In this document: piece by piece, positions 7,534 to 15,736 of the stretch
Position numbering within the stretch: position 1 is the first letter of the stretch
Layout of the letters: every line of letters starts with the position of its first letter
DNA from: an uncultured Helcococcus sp.
GTDB taxonomy: Bacteria; Bacillota; Clostridia; Tissierellales; Peptoniphilaceae
DNA: 51,313 nucleotides
Reading direction: 5' to 3'
NCBI GenBank assembly: GCA_937926545.1
Contig: CALAZW010000085.1
Coordinates: forward strand, 1 to 51,313
The notes under the pieces: generated by a model
Told to the model about the DNA's origin: nothing
The model's database searches: none
What the model saw: only the letters and a program-made list of their open reading frames with translations
Position numbers and translations under genes: made by a program

Positions 7534-8748
7534 TTATTCACCTTTATTAACATATTTAGGATAGTACTTAATTGTAGATAATTTTCTTCTTAGGGCCAGT
7601 AAATATCTCCTAATATTTTTATCTGCATAATAGTCCAGACTAAACATGGCCTTATTATTTTTTAAAAGATAGTTAACCTTGTCCTTCATAAGGTCTGGAG
7701 TATATTTTTTAAGGACTGACTTAGCTGTATAATACCATAAAAATTCATCTGTGTGATTATAATATGAATATTCTTTATTAAAAACCAAGTCATCTACCAT
7801 AAACTTAACAAAATTATTTCCTGCGGCTGTCATATAGTAGGAGGACCTTCCCTGTCTAAGGTTTATTTCAAAAACCTTAAACTTCTGATCTCTGCTATCA
7901 TATTTAAAATCAAAGTTGGCAAAGCCTTTATATCCTATTTTTTCTAAAAATTCCCTTACACTATCAGTAAGATTTTTATACTCACCAGTGATTAAGGCAT
8001 TGTAGTTACCTATATCATTTGGAAGACATTCATCAAGGGCGGTTCTTGCAGCAGATGTCATCCTGACTCTAGACTGTCTATCACAATAGGCATTAACAAC
8101 ATACATGGTTTCAACTCCGCCTGGTATAAAGTCTTGGATTATAAAATAATCATCATAGCCACTGGTATAAACCCTTTTAAGAATATCCTTTAGTTGATTT
8201 TGATTATCGGCCTTATAGGCCTTCTTATAGCCTTCAAAATCTACATTAAAGTATTTTATACTATCATTTGGCTTGGCTATAACAGGATAGTCAAATGGAA
8301 GGCTAAAGTCCCCATAGTTGTCCTTGGAAATAATAAAGGTATCAGGGTAGTGAAAGCCATATTTTTCACAAGTTTGATAAAAATCCATCTTGTTTTCCAG
8401 CTTAACTCTTAGGTCCTCATCAATAGTATTTATAAGATAGTGGCTATCTAAATGTTTCTTACTGTTGATAACTAACTTTGCATAGTAGTCACTACAAGGT
8501 ATAAGTAAAAGCTTTTTATCCTTGAACTCATCTTTTTTGGCAAAGTCTTGTAGGGTCTTTATAAACACATCTAAATGATCAAAGTTATCGTAGGTGTAAA
8601 CTGTTAAAAAGTCTAAATTATTTGTATATATTTGATGCCTCATGCCTAGGGCAATGGAGGACATATTGTATTCTTCATGAAAAGAGGAAGCGACACCATA
8701 TACATTGGTATCAGTTCCTAATATAACTGGAATAAATGTATTATTCAT
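7534..8748 (-). CDS. ATP-grasp ligase, D-aspartate ligase (Asl)-like
   Basis: The 404-residue product is an ATP-grasp carboxylate-amine ligase. It begins FIPVILGTDTNVYGVASSFHEEY, and includes YPVIAKPNDS (ATP-binding lysine), FIIQDFIPGG and the Mg-binding KVFEINLRQGRSS. This resembles Asl, which adds D-aspartate to the lysine side chain of peptidoglycan precursors in Enterococcus faecium and Lactococcus. The adjacent Asp racemase copies the asl-racD arrangement known there. It is the first gene of a three-gene minus-strand operon and has AAAGGAG before its ATG. Specificity for D-Asp rather than another amino acid is inferred from family and context. Confidence 0.75.
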   Translation of the reverse strand: MNNTFIPVILGTDTNVYGVASSFHEEYNMSSIALGMRHQIYTNNLDFLTVYTYDNFDHLDVFIKTLQDFAKKDEFKDKKLLLIPCSDYYAKLVINSKKHLDSHYLINTIDEDLRVKLENKMDFYQTCEKYGFHYPDTFIISKDNYGDFSLPFDYPVIAKPNDSIKYFNVDFEGYKKAYKADNQNQLKDILKRVYTSGYDDYFIIQDFIPGGVETMYVVNAYCDRQSRVRMTSAARTALDECLPNDIGNYNALITGEYKNLTDSVREFLEKIGYKGFANFDFKYDSRDQKFKVFEINLRQGRSSYYMTAAGNNFVKFMVDDLVFNKEYSYYNHTDEFLWYYTAKSVLKKYTPDLMKDKVNYLLKNNKAMFSLDYYADKNIRRYLLALRRKLSTIKYYPKYVNKGE

Positions 8749-8779
8749 TAAAAACTCCTTTGTAAATTACTATCTATAT

Positions 8780-8785
8780 ATTATA
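8780..8785 (-). promoter_or_regulatory. Candidate -10 of the ATP-grasp/racemase/synthetase operon
   Basis: A consensus TATAAT on the minus strand (complement 8780-8785) stands 31 bases before the ATP-grasp start. No convincing -35 is visible. Confidence 0.35.
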
Positions 8786-8867
8786 TATTAAACAGGAAAG
8801 TTTTTCATCCTTAAAGAGCCATAATGATTAAAATATATTTATCCCTACTTATAATCTAACATTAAAA

Positions 8868-8889
8868 AAGGTCCATAAAGATGGACCTT
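8868..8889 (-). terminator. Terminator of the cell-wall hydrolase gene
   Basis: A 9-bp stem (8868-8876 with 8881-8889) with a 4-base loop is followed on the minus strand by a run of seven T. It lies directly after the stop at 8895. Confidence 0.8.
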
Positions 8890-8894
8890 AATCT

Positions 8895-11204
8895 TTAATT
8901 GTATGGTCTGTGAGCATTAGGCATTAATCTATAGCCCCAACCACTGGTTACCATGCTAATATTATCTAAAATATTACCTTGAACAAAGCCTGAGTGTATA
9001 ATCATAGGCCTATTGTTGTTCATACCAGCATAAATCATAGAGTGACTTGCTTTAATATTGTTAGATAGGGATGGATTTTTGGCGAAAATTATATCCCCAG
9101 CCTTTAACTTACTAAAGTCTCCATTAAAGTATATTCTTGATCCTACTTGTTGGTGGCCCTTAGTATATTGGCTGCTGGCCATCAAGTAACCATACTCTCC
9201 AGCTGAACCGTAACCATATTGTGGATCTCCTGATTGTTGTCCATGCTTTTTTGCATCAGTTAAGTTACCGTACTCTGGACCAGGTATGGTTATACCCACT
9301 TGTTTATAGGCCGCATATGGAACACCACTGCAATAAACTCCTCTTTTTAAGTCGATTCCATACCATGTATATTTTGTTCCAGATCCATCAAGGGCTATAT
9401 TTAAAGCCTTTTGACCTAGAAACTGTCTTTCATTTTCTTTAAGCCATTTATTTTGAAGTTCAGATTTACTTGGACCAGCCAGGTTATAGCTATGGTTATA
9501 GGTAGTTCCTGGTACTGTTATATATCCAGTTCTCAAACTTCCATTTTTATTAAAGTAGTAAACACCTTCACCGGTATTTTTAAGACCTGTATAAAGATTT
9601 CTCATCATAGGGTCAAAATAGTATTTATTTGATCCTATGGTTTTCCATCCTCTGGCAGGGACACCCTTGTAGGCATAATAGTTATTAGAACCCTTTTGAA
9701 TCCATCCAGTCTTTTTAGCTTCAACTGTTTCAACTAGATTAGAGTTAACGTATACGGTGTTACCGTAATTGGAAAACTTAACCCAGCTTCCATCTTCTAC
9801 GTATTCACCATTTAGGTAGCTTCCTTTGGCCAAACGACCATAAGTTTCATATTTTAATCCAGGTCCCTTTCTTACATTAATATTATTTTTGGTAAATAGG
9901 TGGGCCTTTATAGGAGTTTCACTAACAAAATTTTTTACTATATAGAAGGTTTCGCCATTTAAGTTTACCTTTAACCAAGTTCCATTTCCTACAGGACTTG
10001 CCTTTATATAGGTACCTCTAGCTAAATATCCTAAAGATACAGAGCTTGAAGATGCTGCTTTTCTCTTATTTACGCTGGCAGTAATAAAACCCTTGATTTC
10101 ATCAGCTGGTTTTTCCTCAACGACAAAAGATGAATGGATATAGCCAACCTTGTTTTCAAAGTTTATTTTTATCCAATTTCCTTCTTTAGTACCGCTAATC
10201 TTAGTTCCCCTAACTAGAGAACCAATGATTTCACCATTATTAGGATTGTCTCTCACATTAAGTTTATTTTTAGCATTAATATAGCCTTCAATAATATCAT
10301 CTGAACTATCGTCTAGTTTTTCATCAGATACATAGGCCCTGTGTATATAGCCTGTTTTACCTTCATATTCAATTTCTATCCAAAATCCACGAAGCTTACC
10401 TTCAACATAGGTGTTTCGCTCAAGTTTTCCAAGTATCTCCCCTTTGCCAGGATTATCTCTCACATTAAGTTTGTTTTTAGCACTTACATAGCCCTTAATA
10501 GTATCATCTAATTTTTCATCAGATACATAGGCTCTGTGTATATAGCCTGTTTTTCCGTCATATTCAATTTCTACCCAAGAGCCGTGAAGCTTACCTTCAA
10601 TATAGGTATTTCTATCAAGCTTTCCAAGTATTTCACCATTGTTAGGATTATCCCTTACATTAAGCTTGTCTTGAGCACTAATATAACCTTTAATAGTAAG
10701 AAAATCGCTTGGTTTTTCTTCAGGTTTTTCTTCTTTAATTTTTTCAGTTGCATCCTTGGCTATAAATCCATAAAAAGCCACGTCTTCAATGGTATAATTT
10801 GTAAGAAAATACCAGTCCATATCTTCATGACTATAGGCTATGGTTTCATATCCCTTTTCCACTTGACCAAGACTTAGATTTGAGTTAGATGAACCAATGA
10901 TAAAATCAGTGTCCTTAATAAGTTTAATCTTAGTTTTCTCCATCTTGATACAGTTATCATCTAATTTTAGATAACCGCTTCCTCGGTTGACTTCTAACCA
11001 ACCGTCGCTTTCTTTTCCTATAGCCACTGAATATTTTTCCAGTGGGTAGACTTCTTCCGATTTTTCATCCTTTTCCTTATAGACTTGTTTAGTCTCTTCT
11101 AGATAGTAATAATTATTTGTTTCTTCTTCTGCTAAAGAAACAGGTACTATGCCTAGAAGTAAGGATAGAGTCATTAAAAATGCTATAATTCTTTTTCTTT
11201 TCAT
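8895..11204 (-). CDS. Secreted multi-SH3b cell-wall hydrolase with NlpC/P60-like catalytic domain
   Basis: The 769-residue product has a signal peptide (KRKR, hydrophobic core, cut near SLAEE). At least five bacterial SH3 repeats with LNVRDNP or INVRKGP cores follow, covering about residues 165-505. A short choline/glucan-binding-like segment (GWKTIGSNKYYFDP) lies near residue 540. The C-terminal domain (about 590-769) has the catalytic pattern Cys in GVYCSGV, His in ASHSMIYAG and His in IIHSG, as in NlpC/P60 papain-like peptidases that cut wall peptides. It has AGGAGGATGT before the ATG and a TATAAT (complement 11233-11238). It lies beside the cross-bridge operon on the same strand but has its own terminator. 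Either autolysin or bacteriocin-like lysin is possible. Confidence 0.8.
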   Translation of the reverse strand: MKRKRIIAFLMTLSLLLGIVPVSLAEEETNNYYYLEETKQVYKEKDEKSEEVYPLEKYSVAIGKESDGWLEVNRGSGYLKLDDNCIKMEKTKIKLIKDTDFIIGSSNSNLSLGQVEKGYETIAYSHEDMDWYFLTNYTIEDVAFYGFIAKDATEKIKEEKPEEKPSDFLTIKGYISAQDKLNVRDNPNNGEILGKLDRNTYIEGKLHGSWVEIEYDGKTGYIHRAYVSDEKLDDTIKGYVSAKNKLNVRDNPGKGEILGKLERNTYVEGKLRGFWIEIEYEGKTGYIHRAYVSDEKLDDSSDDIIEGYINAKNKLNVRDNPNNGEIIGSLVRGTKISGTKEGNWIKINFENKVGYIHSSFVVEEKPADEIKGFITASVNKRKAASSSSVSLGYLARGTYIKASPVGNGTWLKVNLNGETFYIVKNFVSETPIKAHLFTKNNINVRKGPGLKYETYGRLAKGSYLNGEYVEDGSWVKFSNYGNTVYVNSNLVETVEAKKTGWIQKGSNNYYAYKGVPARGWKTIGSNKYYFDPMMRNLYTGLKNTGEGVYYFNKNGSLRTGYITVPGTTYNHSYNLAGPSKSELQNKWLKENERQFLGQKALNIALDGSGTKYTWYGIDLKRGVYCSGVPYAAYKQVGITIPGPEYGNLTDAKKHGQQSGDPQYGYGSAGEYGYLMASSQYTKGHQQVGSRIYFNGDFSKLKAGDIIFAKNPSLSNNIKASHSMIYAGMNNNRPMIIHSGFVQGNILDNISMVTSGWGYRLMPNAHRPYN
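10321..10710. repeat. Tandem 195-bp DNA repeat encoding two near-identical SH3b domains
   Basis: Two adjacent copies with a 195-bp period (starting at 10321 and 10516) encode 65-residue units that share LNVRDNP, GEILGKL and KTGYIHRAYVSDEKLDD. Neighbouring SH3b units are more diverged at DNA level. The close match indicates recent duplication or ongoing conversion. Confidence 0.7.
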
Positions 11205-11316
11205 TACATCCTCCTAATATTAAGATAGTTATATTATAATACATAAATCACAAATTAATAAATGAATTATATAAATATGTAGTATATTTTTATAGAATAA
11301 TAATTAATATTAATAT

Positions 11317-11344
11317 TTGACAAATAATAAATATATAGTATTAT
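11317..11344 (+). promoter_or_regulatory. Promoter of the purine operon
   Basis: A perfect TTGACA (11317-11322), a 16-base spacer and TATTAT (11339-11344) place the start of transcription near 11351, just before the riboswitch aptamer. Confidence 0.7.
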
Positions 11345-11371
11345 TGAATTGTGAGATCTCAATATAATTGA

Positions 11372-11474
11372 GTGAAAGATATCTAGGGATCCGGACTAGT
11401 TCAGGGACCAAGCGATATAATACTAGAAATAGTAGTACACCTAAGGGATAAAAGCCCAGAAGGGTAGGTTTCAC
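11372..11474 (+). promoter_or_regulatory. ykkC-class riboswitch, PRPP-type by context
   Basis: The leader carries the ykkC consensus: TCTAGGGATCCGG at the 5' side, CAGGGACCAAGCGA in the middle, ACACCTAAGGGATAAAAGCCC at the 3' side. The closing helix P1 pairs GTGAAA (11372-11377) with TTTCAC (11469-11474), plus an inner TATCT/GGGTA part. ykkC subtypes bind guanidine, ppGpp, PRPP or nucleoside diphosphates. The PRPP subtype is the one found before de novo purine genes, and PRPP is the substrate that PurF consumes, so this subtype is inferred. A terminator overlaps the P1 3' strand, which predicts that ligand turns the operon on. Confidence 0.82.
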
Positions 11475-11502
11475 CGCCTATCTTTCTGAGCTTATTTTAT
11501 TT
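11452..11502 (+). terminator. Riboswitch-controlled terminator before purC
   Basis: An 11-bp stem (11458-11468 with 11477-11487, two G-T wobbles) is extended by AAGC/GCTT (11451-11454 with 11490-11493) and followed by TTATTTTATTTT. Its 5' arm contains the 3' strand of aptamer helix P1, so the two folds exclude each other. Confidence 0.75.
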
Positions 11503-11515
11503 TAAAGGAGAAAAA

Positions 11516-12196
11516 ATGAATTTAATTTACAAGGGTAAGACAAAAGACGTATATGGACTGGAAAATGGCAATGTGTTACTTAGATTTAAAGATGATGCTA
11601 CAGGGGAAGACGGAGTATTTAATCCTGGAGCCAATCAAGTATCTTTAAAAATAGATCAAATGGGCCACTATAACTTATTGGTGACTAAATACTTCTTTGA
11701 CATTATTGAAGAAAACAAGATTAAGACTCATTTTATTAGTTTTTCTGAGGACAAAAATGAAATGGAAGTTGTTAATTGTAAACCTTTTGGCAAGGGATTA
11801 GAGGTTATTTTTAGAAACTATGCCTATGGTTCTTTTGTAAAAAGATATGGGCTTTATGCAAAACCAATGATGCCGCTAAAAGATTATGTTGAATTCACTT
11901 TAAAAGATGACGAGAGAAATGACCCTTTAATAACAAAAGAAGCTTTAATCAGTTTTGGTATTCTAAATGAGAAGGAATACGAGCAACTGGTAGACTCTAC
12001 TATAGAAATATCCAATTTAATAACTGACATACTAGCATCTAAGAATATAGAGTTAATTGATATAAAACTTGAATTTGGAAGAGACCAGGATGGTAATATA
12101 TTGCTGATGGATGAAATAGCCGCAGGTAATATGAGAGCCTTCAAGGATTCCAAGCAAGTAGATCCAATAGAACTATCAAAATTAATTTTATCTTAG
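11516..12196 (+). CDS. purC: Phosphoribosylaminoimidazole-succinocarboxamide (SAICAR) synthase
   Basis: PurC joins aspartate to CAIR using ATP. The 226 residues match the compact bacterial form (about 235). Visible motifs are YKGKTKDVY (residues 4-12), RNYAYGSFVKRYG (about 101-113) and the C-terminal DIKLEFGRDQDG and DEIAAGNMR. It is the first gene of the operon, with AAAGGAG before ATG 11516, directly under the riboswitch. In this operon purC precedes purL and purE, although its step comes after theirs in the pathway. Confidence 0.95.
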   Translation: MNLIYKGKTKDVYGLENGNVLLRFKDDATGEDGVFNPGANQVSLKIDQMGHYNLLVTKYFFDIIEENKIKTHFISFSEDKNEMEVVNCKPFGKGLEVIFRNYAYGSFVKRYGLYAKPMMPLKDYVEFTLKDDERNDPLITKEALISFGILNEKEYEQLVDSTIEISNLITDILASKNIELIDIKLEFGRDQDGNILLMDEIAAGNMRAFKDSKQVDPIELSKLILS

Positions 12197-12210
12197 GGCC
12201 AGTATTTTTA

Positions 12211-12235
12211 AAAGATCCTGGCGGGTCTTTTTTTT
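12211..12235 (+). terminator. Intercistronic attenuator hairpin between purC and purL
   Basis: An 8-bp stem (12211-12218 with 12223-12230, one wobble), the loop TGGC and a run of T (12228-12235) form a compact intrinsic terminator inside the operon. It may lower expression of purL onward relative to purC. Confidence 0.6.
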
Positions 12236-12251
12236 CATGTGAGGAGAGAAA

Positions 12252-15200
12252 ATGTTAGTATATAAAAAATTTGATCAATACGACGGAAGTAAAGCTTATT
12301 TGGAAAATGAAATTAGAAACTTTTTAAAAGTAGACTTTGAAGATTTGGAAATCTATCATATTTACTATTTTAAACATGACAGGGACAAGGATAGGATAGC
12401 CAAGGAAATTTTTGACTTTAGAACAGGTGCTTTAGTTGAAAACTTTTCTAAGGATATTTTATCAGTTGAGGTCTTGGACCATAGGGGCCAATACAATCAA
12501 ATTGAAGACCAGACCAATAGATTTATAAAAAACATATTAAATATAGACAATGAAATAATCTATAGTCTTGGCTATAGGCTTACAAAAATTGATGAGGATG
12601 ATTTAGAAAAGATAAAGACCTACCTTATAAACGATGTGGTAGAAGAAGAGTTTATAGAAGCAAATTTTGACTATGGTAGGTCAGACCTTAGAGAAGAAGA
12701 GGCCATTGAAGGCTTCAATAGTTTAGATGAAAAAGGTCTGGAAAAAATGTCTAAAAACTTGGCCATGGACTTGGATGACCTAATGTTTTTACAAGACTAC
12801 TTCATAGCTGAAGGCAGGGAGCCTAATTATATAGAAGTAAAAATGATTGATACATACTGGTCAGATCATTGTAGGCACACAACTTTTTCTACTAATTTAA
12901 AAGATATAAAAATTGAAGAAGGGGCCAATAGCGATCTTATAGAAGACACTTTTAAGACCTATAAAAAGGTTAGAGAAGAAGTTTATGGTTCTAAGAAAAA
13001 GCCAATTAGTCTAATGGATTTGGCAACAATAAATATGAAAAAATTAGTGAAGGAAAACAAACTAACTAATATAGAAAAAAGTAGTGAAGTAAATGCTTGT
13101 TCAGTTGAAATAGATATAGAAGTAGATGGAAGAAGAGAAAGATGGCTTCATATGTTTAAAAATGAAACCCACAACCATCCAACTGAGATAGAACCTTACG
13201 GTGGTGCTCATACATGTATGGGAGGAGCCATAAGAGACCCACTATCAGGTAGAGCCAAGGTCTTTCAATCTATGAGAATAAGTGGTGCTGGTAATCCTTT
13301 GGAAGCCTATGAAGATAGGATGGAAAACAAGCTGGCTCAAAGACTTATTTGTCAGGATGCCCTAGCTGGTTTTTCCGATTATGCAAATCAGATAGGTATA
13401 CCTGCTGGATATGCTAGGGAATATTACGATGATGGATTCAAAGCAAAAAGAATGGAGCTGGGTGCCTTGGTAGCTGCTAGTAAAAAGTCAGATGTGACCA
13501 GATTAGAGCCAAAACCAGGAGACCTTATAATTCTTCTAGGAGCAAGAACCGGCAGAGATGGTCTGGGAGCAGCAGTTGGATCCTCATCAGTACAAACTAA
13601 AGAATCTCTAAAGAAGGTTGGAGCTGAGGTTCAAAGGGGAAATCCTTATGAAGAGAGAAAGATTATGAGACTATTTGATAATCCTCAGGCTAAAAAGATG
13701 ATTAAAAAAAGTAACGATTTTGGAGCTGGTGGTGTTTCTGTAGCCATAGGAGAATTAGCTGATGGTCTGGAAATAAACTTGGACAAGGTATTTTTAAAGT
13801 ATGAAGGCTTAAATGGATATGAGATAGCCCTATCAGAATCACAAGAGAGAATGGCTGTAGTAATAGATCCTAGAGATAAGGATGCCTTTATAGAATTAGC
13901 TGAAGATGAGAATCTTTTATGGTCTCTAGTAGCCACAGTAAATGATTCAAATAGATTGATTATGAAGCATAAGGGCAGAGAAATCGTAAATATTAAAAGA
14001 GACTTTTTAGACTCTAATGGAGCTAAAAAGTTCACAGATGTGCTAGTAAAAGAAGTGGATACCATTGATTTTGAAGAAATTGATAGGGCCTATTCCTACG
14101 ACCCTAGAAGTAATTTATCTAAAAACTTCGACTCAACCAATGGTTCAAATACAGTCTTAATGGAATATGGTGGTAGGAAGAAAGAAACTAGACAATTGGG
14201 AATGGCAGCCAAGTTTCCAGTTAGAAATACAGATGCCGTATCACTAATGTGTCATGGATATTTCCCAGAAATCTCTAGAAAATCTCCTTTTATGGCAGCC
14301 TATTTAGCCGTTTATGATGCTGTTACCAGGACTGTTGCTATGGGTTCAAAATTAGATGATATTAGACTTTCCTTACAAGAGTATTTTCCAACAACTAAAA
14401 ATGACCCTGAAAGATTTGGAACAGTATTTTCAGCCATGTTAGGTGCCTTTAGGGCCATGGATGAATTGGATTTGGCGGCTATTGGCGGTAAGGATTCAAT
14501 GAGTGGAAGTTTTAATGATATAGATGTTCCTCCAAGTTTAGTAGCCTTTGCCGTATCCCATACTAGAATGGACTCTTTGGTATCTAGGGAATTTAAGTCT
14601 AAAGATTCTTTAGTTTATATGACCAATCTTAGATTGGATGGACAGTTGGTAGAAAAGGATAGCTATAAAGAAACCATTAAAGCCTATGAAAATCTTTTGG
14701 AAGAGGGAATTGTTAAGGCAGCATCAACTGTAAAAAAAGAAGGATTAGAGGAAACTTTTAGAGAAATGGCCAGAGGAAATGAAATTGGCTATAAAATTTA
14801 TGAAAACTGGGACCATGCTTATTGTCCAGGTATGATTATTTTTGAGATAGATAGAAAGGATAGGGATAAGCTTTCATCAGACTTTATCCTTATAGGAGAA
14901 ACCTTAGATTTGAATCTGGATAGTATTTACAAGGAAGATGAAGATAGTACTTATGAATATAAGTTTGTCCAAAGAAACTTGGAAAAGATTAAATTAGTAA
15001 ATAAGAAGGTTTTAATCCCTATTTTAGAAGGAACAGTTGGGGAAGAGGATTTGGCCAATAGCTTTTTAGACCAAGGATTTAAGGTGGAAGAATTTGTCAT
15101 AAAGACAAACTCCCATAAAGACTATTTAAAGAGTCTAAGTGAATTGGAAAGAAAGATTAGTGAAACAGATGTTTTAGCTTTGGCCCATGGAGAATACTAT

Positions 15201-15728
15201 GGAGCAGCTATAAAAAATGTTTCAGGAGCTTTGACCAAGGTTCTATCAGAAGATAGGGTTTACCAAGCTATAGAAAATCTTCTTGCTAGAAAGGGTTTTG
15301 TGTTTGGTCTGGGAGCTGGATTTTCAAGCCTAATAGACTTGGGACTTTTTGGACCTATAGAAGACCAGCTATATTTTGTGGAAAATACTAATAAAGCTTA
15401 TAGATCTGATTTTATAGATGGCTTAGTTCTAGAAGAGTCTTATTTTACTGATGAGGCCAACAGATACTATAGTGCCCCTATAAGCGGTAAAAATATTAGG
15501 TTGGTAGCTAAGGATTGGGAAAAACTAGAAGAACATGTAAATATCATTTCAATAAAGACCAAGGGAAATTTGGAAGAATCATCAATAATAGACTCCATAT
15601 CAAGTAAGAATCAACAAGTATTTGGAAGTCATTCACTTATAGATAGGATGGGGGAAGGCCTTTATAAAAATATAGATATTAAGGGCCAACCAAGACACTT
15701 TAATATATTTATGAACAAGATCAAATAG
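12252..15728 (+). CDS. purL: Phosphoribosylformylglycinamidine (FGAM) synthase, single chain, degenerate glutaminase domain
   Basis: PurL converts FGAR to FGAM using ATP and an amide nitrogen. The 1158 residues follow the clostridial single-chain form (usually about 1230-1260). They comprise an N-terminal PurS-like part, a linker with DTYWSDHCRHTTF near residue 200, two ATP-binding synthase halves (HNHPTEIEPYGGAHTC near 306; AIGGKDSMSG near 745), then a C-terminal class I glutaminase region from about 910. In that region the nucleophile motif GICNGFQ reads GLGAGFS: the cysteine position is Gly1021 (codon GGA 15312). The GHSER triad motif is also lost (GSHSLID), and the oxyanion region PGGFSAGD reads AHGEYYGA. 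The synthase part looks intact, so ammonia-dependent activity is inferred. Confidence 0.93.
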   Translation: MLVYKKFDQYDGSKAYLENEIRNFLKVDFEDLEIYHIYYFKHDRDKDRIAKEIFDFRTGALVENFSKDILSVEVLDHRGQYNQIEDQTNRFIKNILNIDNEIIYSLGYRLTKIDEDDLEKIKTYLINDVVEEEFIEANFDYGRSDLREEEAIEGFNSLDEKGLEKMSKNLAMDLDDLMFLQDYFIAEGREPNYIEVKMIDTYWSDHCRHTTFSTNLKDIKIEEGANSDLIEDTFKTYKKVREEVYGSKKKPISLMDLATINMKKLVKENKLTNIEKSSEVNACSVEIDIEVDGRRERWLHMFKNETHNHPTEIEPYGGAHTCMGGAIRDPLSGRAKVFQSMRISGAGNPLEAYEDRMENKLAQRLICQDALAGFSDYANQIGIPAGYAREYYDDGFKAKRMELGALVAASKKSDVTRLEPKPGDLIILLGARTGRDGLGAAVGSSSVQTKESLKKVGAEVQRGNPYEERKIMRLFDNPQAKKMIKKSNDFGAGGVSVAIGELADGLEINLDKVFLKYEGLNGYEIALSESQERMAVVIDPRDKDAFIELAEDENLLWSLVATVNDSNRLIMKHKGREIVNIKRDFLDSNGAKKFTDVLVKEVDTIDFEEIDRAYSYDPRSNLSKNFDSTNGSNTVLMEYGGRKKETRQLGMAAKFPVRNTDAVSLMCHGYFPEISRKSPFMAAYLAVYDAVTRTVAMGSKLDDIRLSLQEYFPTTKNDPERFGTVFSAMLGAFRAMDELDLAAIGGKDSMSGSFNDIDVPPSLVAFAVSHTRMDSLVSREFKSKDSLVYMTNLRLDGQLVEKDSYKETIKAYENLLEEGIVKAASTVKKEGLEETFREMARGNEIGYKIYENWDHAYCPGMIIFEIDRKDRDKLSSDFILIGETLDLNLDSIYKEDEDSTYEYKFVQRNLEKIKLVNKKVLIPILEGTVGEEDLANSFLDQGFKVEEFVIKTNSHKDYLKSLSELERKISETDVLALAHGEYYGAAIKNVSGALTKVLSEDRVYQAIENLLARKGFVFGLGAGFSSLIDLGLFGPIEDQLYFVENTNKAYRSDFIDGLVLEESYFTDEANRYYSAPISGKNIRLVAKDWEKLEEHVNIISIKTKGNLEESSIIDSISSKNQQVFGSHSLIDRMGEGLYKNIDIKGQPRHFNIFMNKIK

Positions 15729-15736
15729 GAGGAAGT

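Noticed and set aside
8749..8894. Possible small gene or RNA between the ATP-grasp gene and the hydrolase
   Set aside because: Only a -10-like box and the hydrolase terminator are present, with no frame or further structure of interest.
10536..10877. 113-codon plus-strand frame within the wall hydrolase gene
   Set aside because: Its Phe/Ile-rich composition comes from reading the SH3b repeats backwards; no ribosome site or family.
13685..14065. 126-codon open frame on the minus strand inside purL
   Set aside because: It lies fully opposite a clear coding frame, has a low-complexity Ser/Leu/Ile-rich composition and no ribosome site; it is a shadow frame.
15280..15728. A frameshift as the cause of the altered PurL C-terminus
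   Set aside because: The frame stays open to the normal end and still aligns with the outline of the glutaminase fold; the changes are substitutions spread over the domain.
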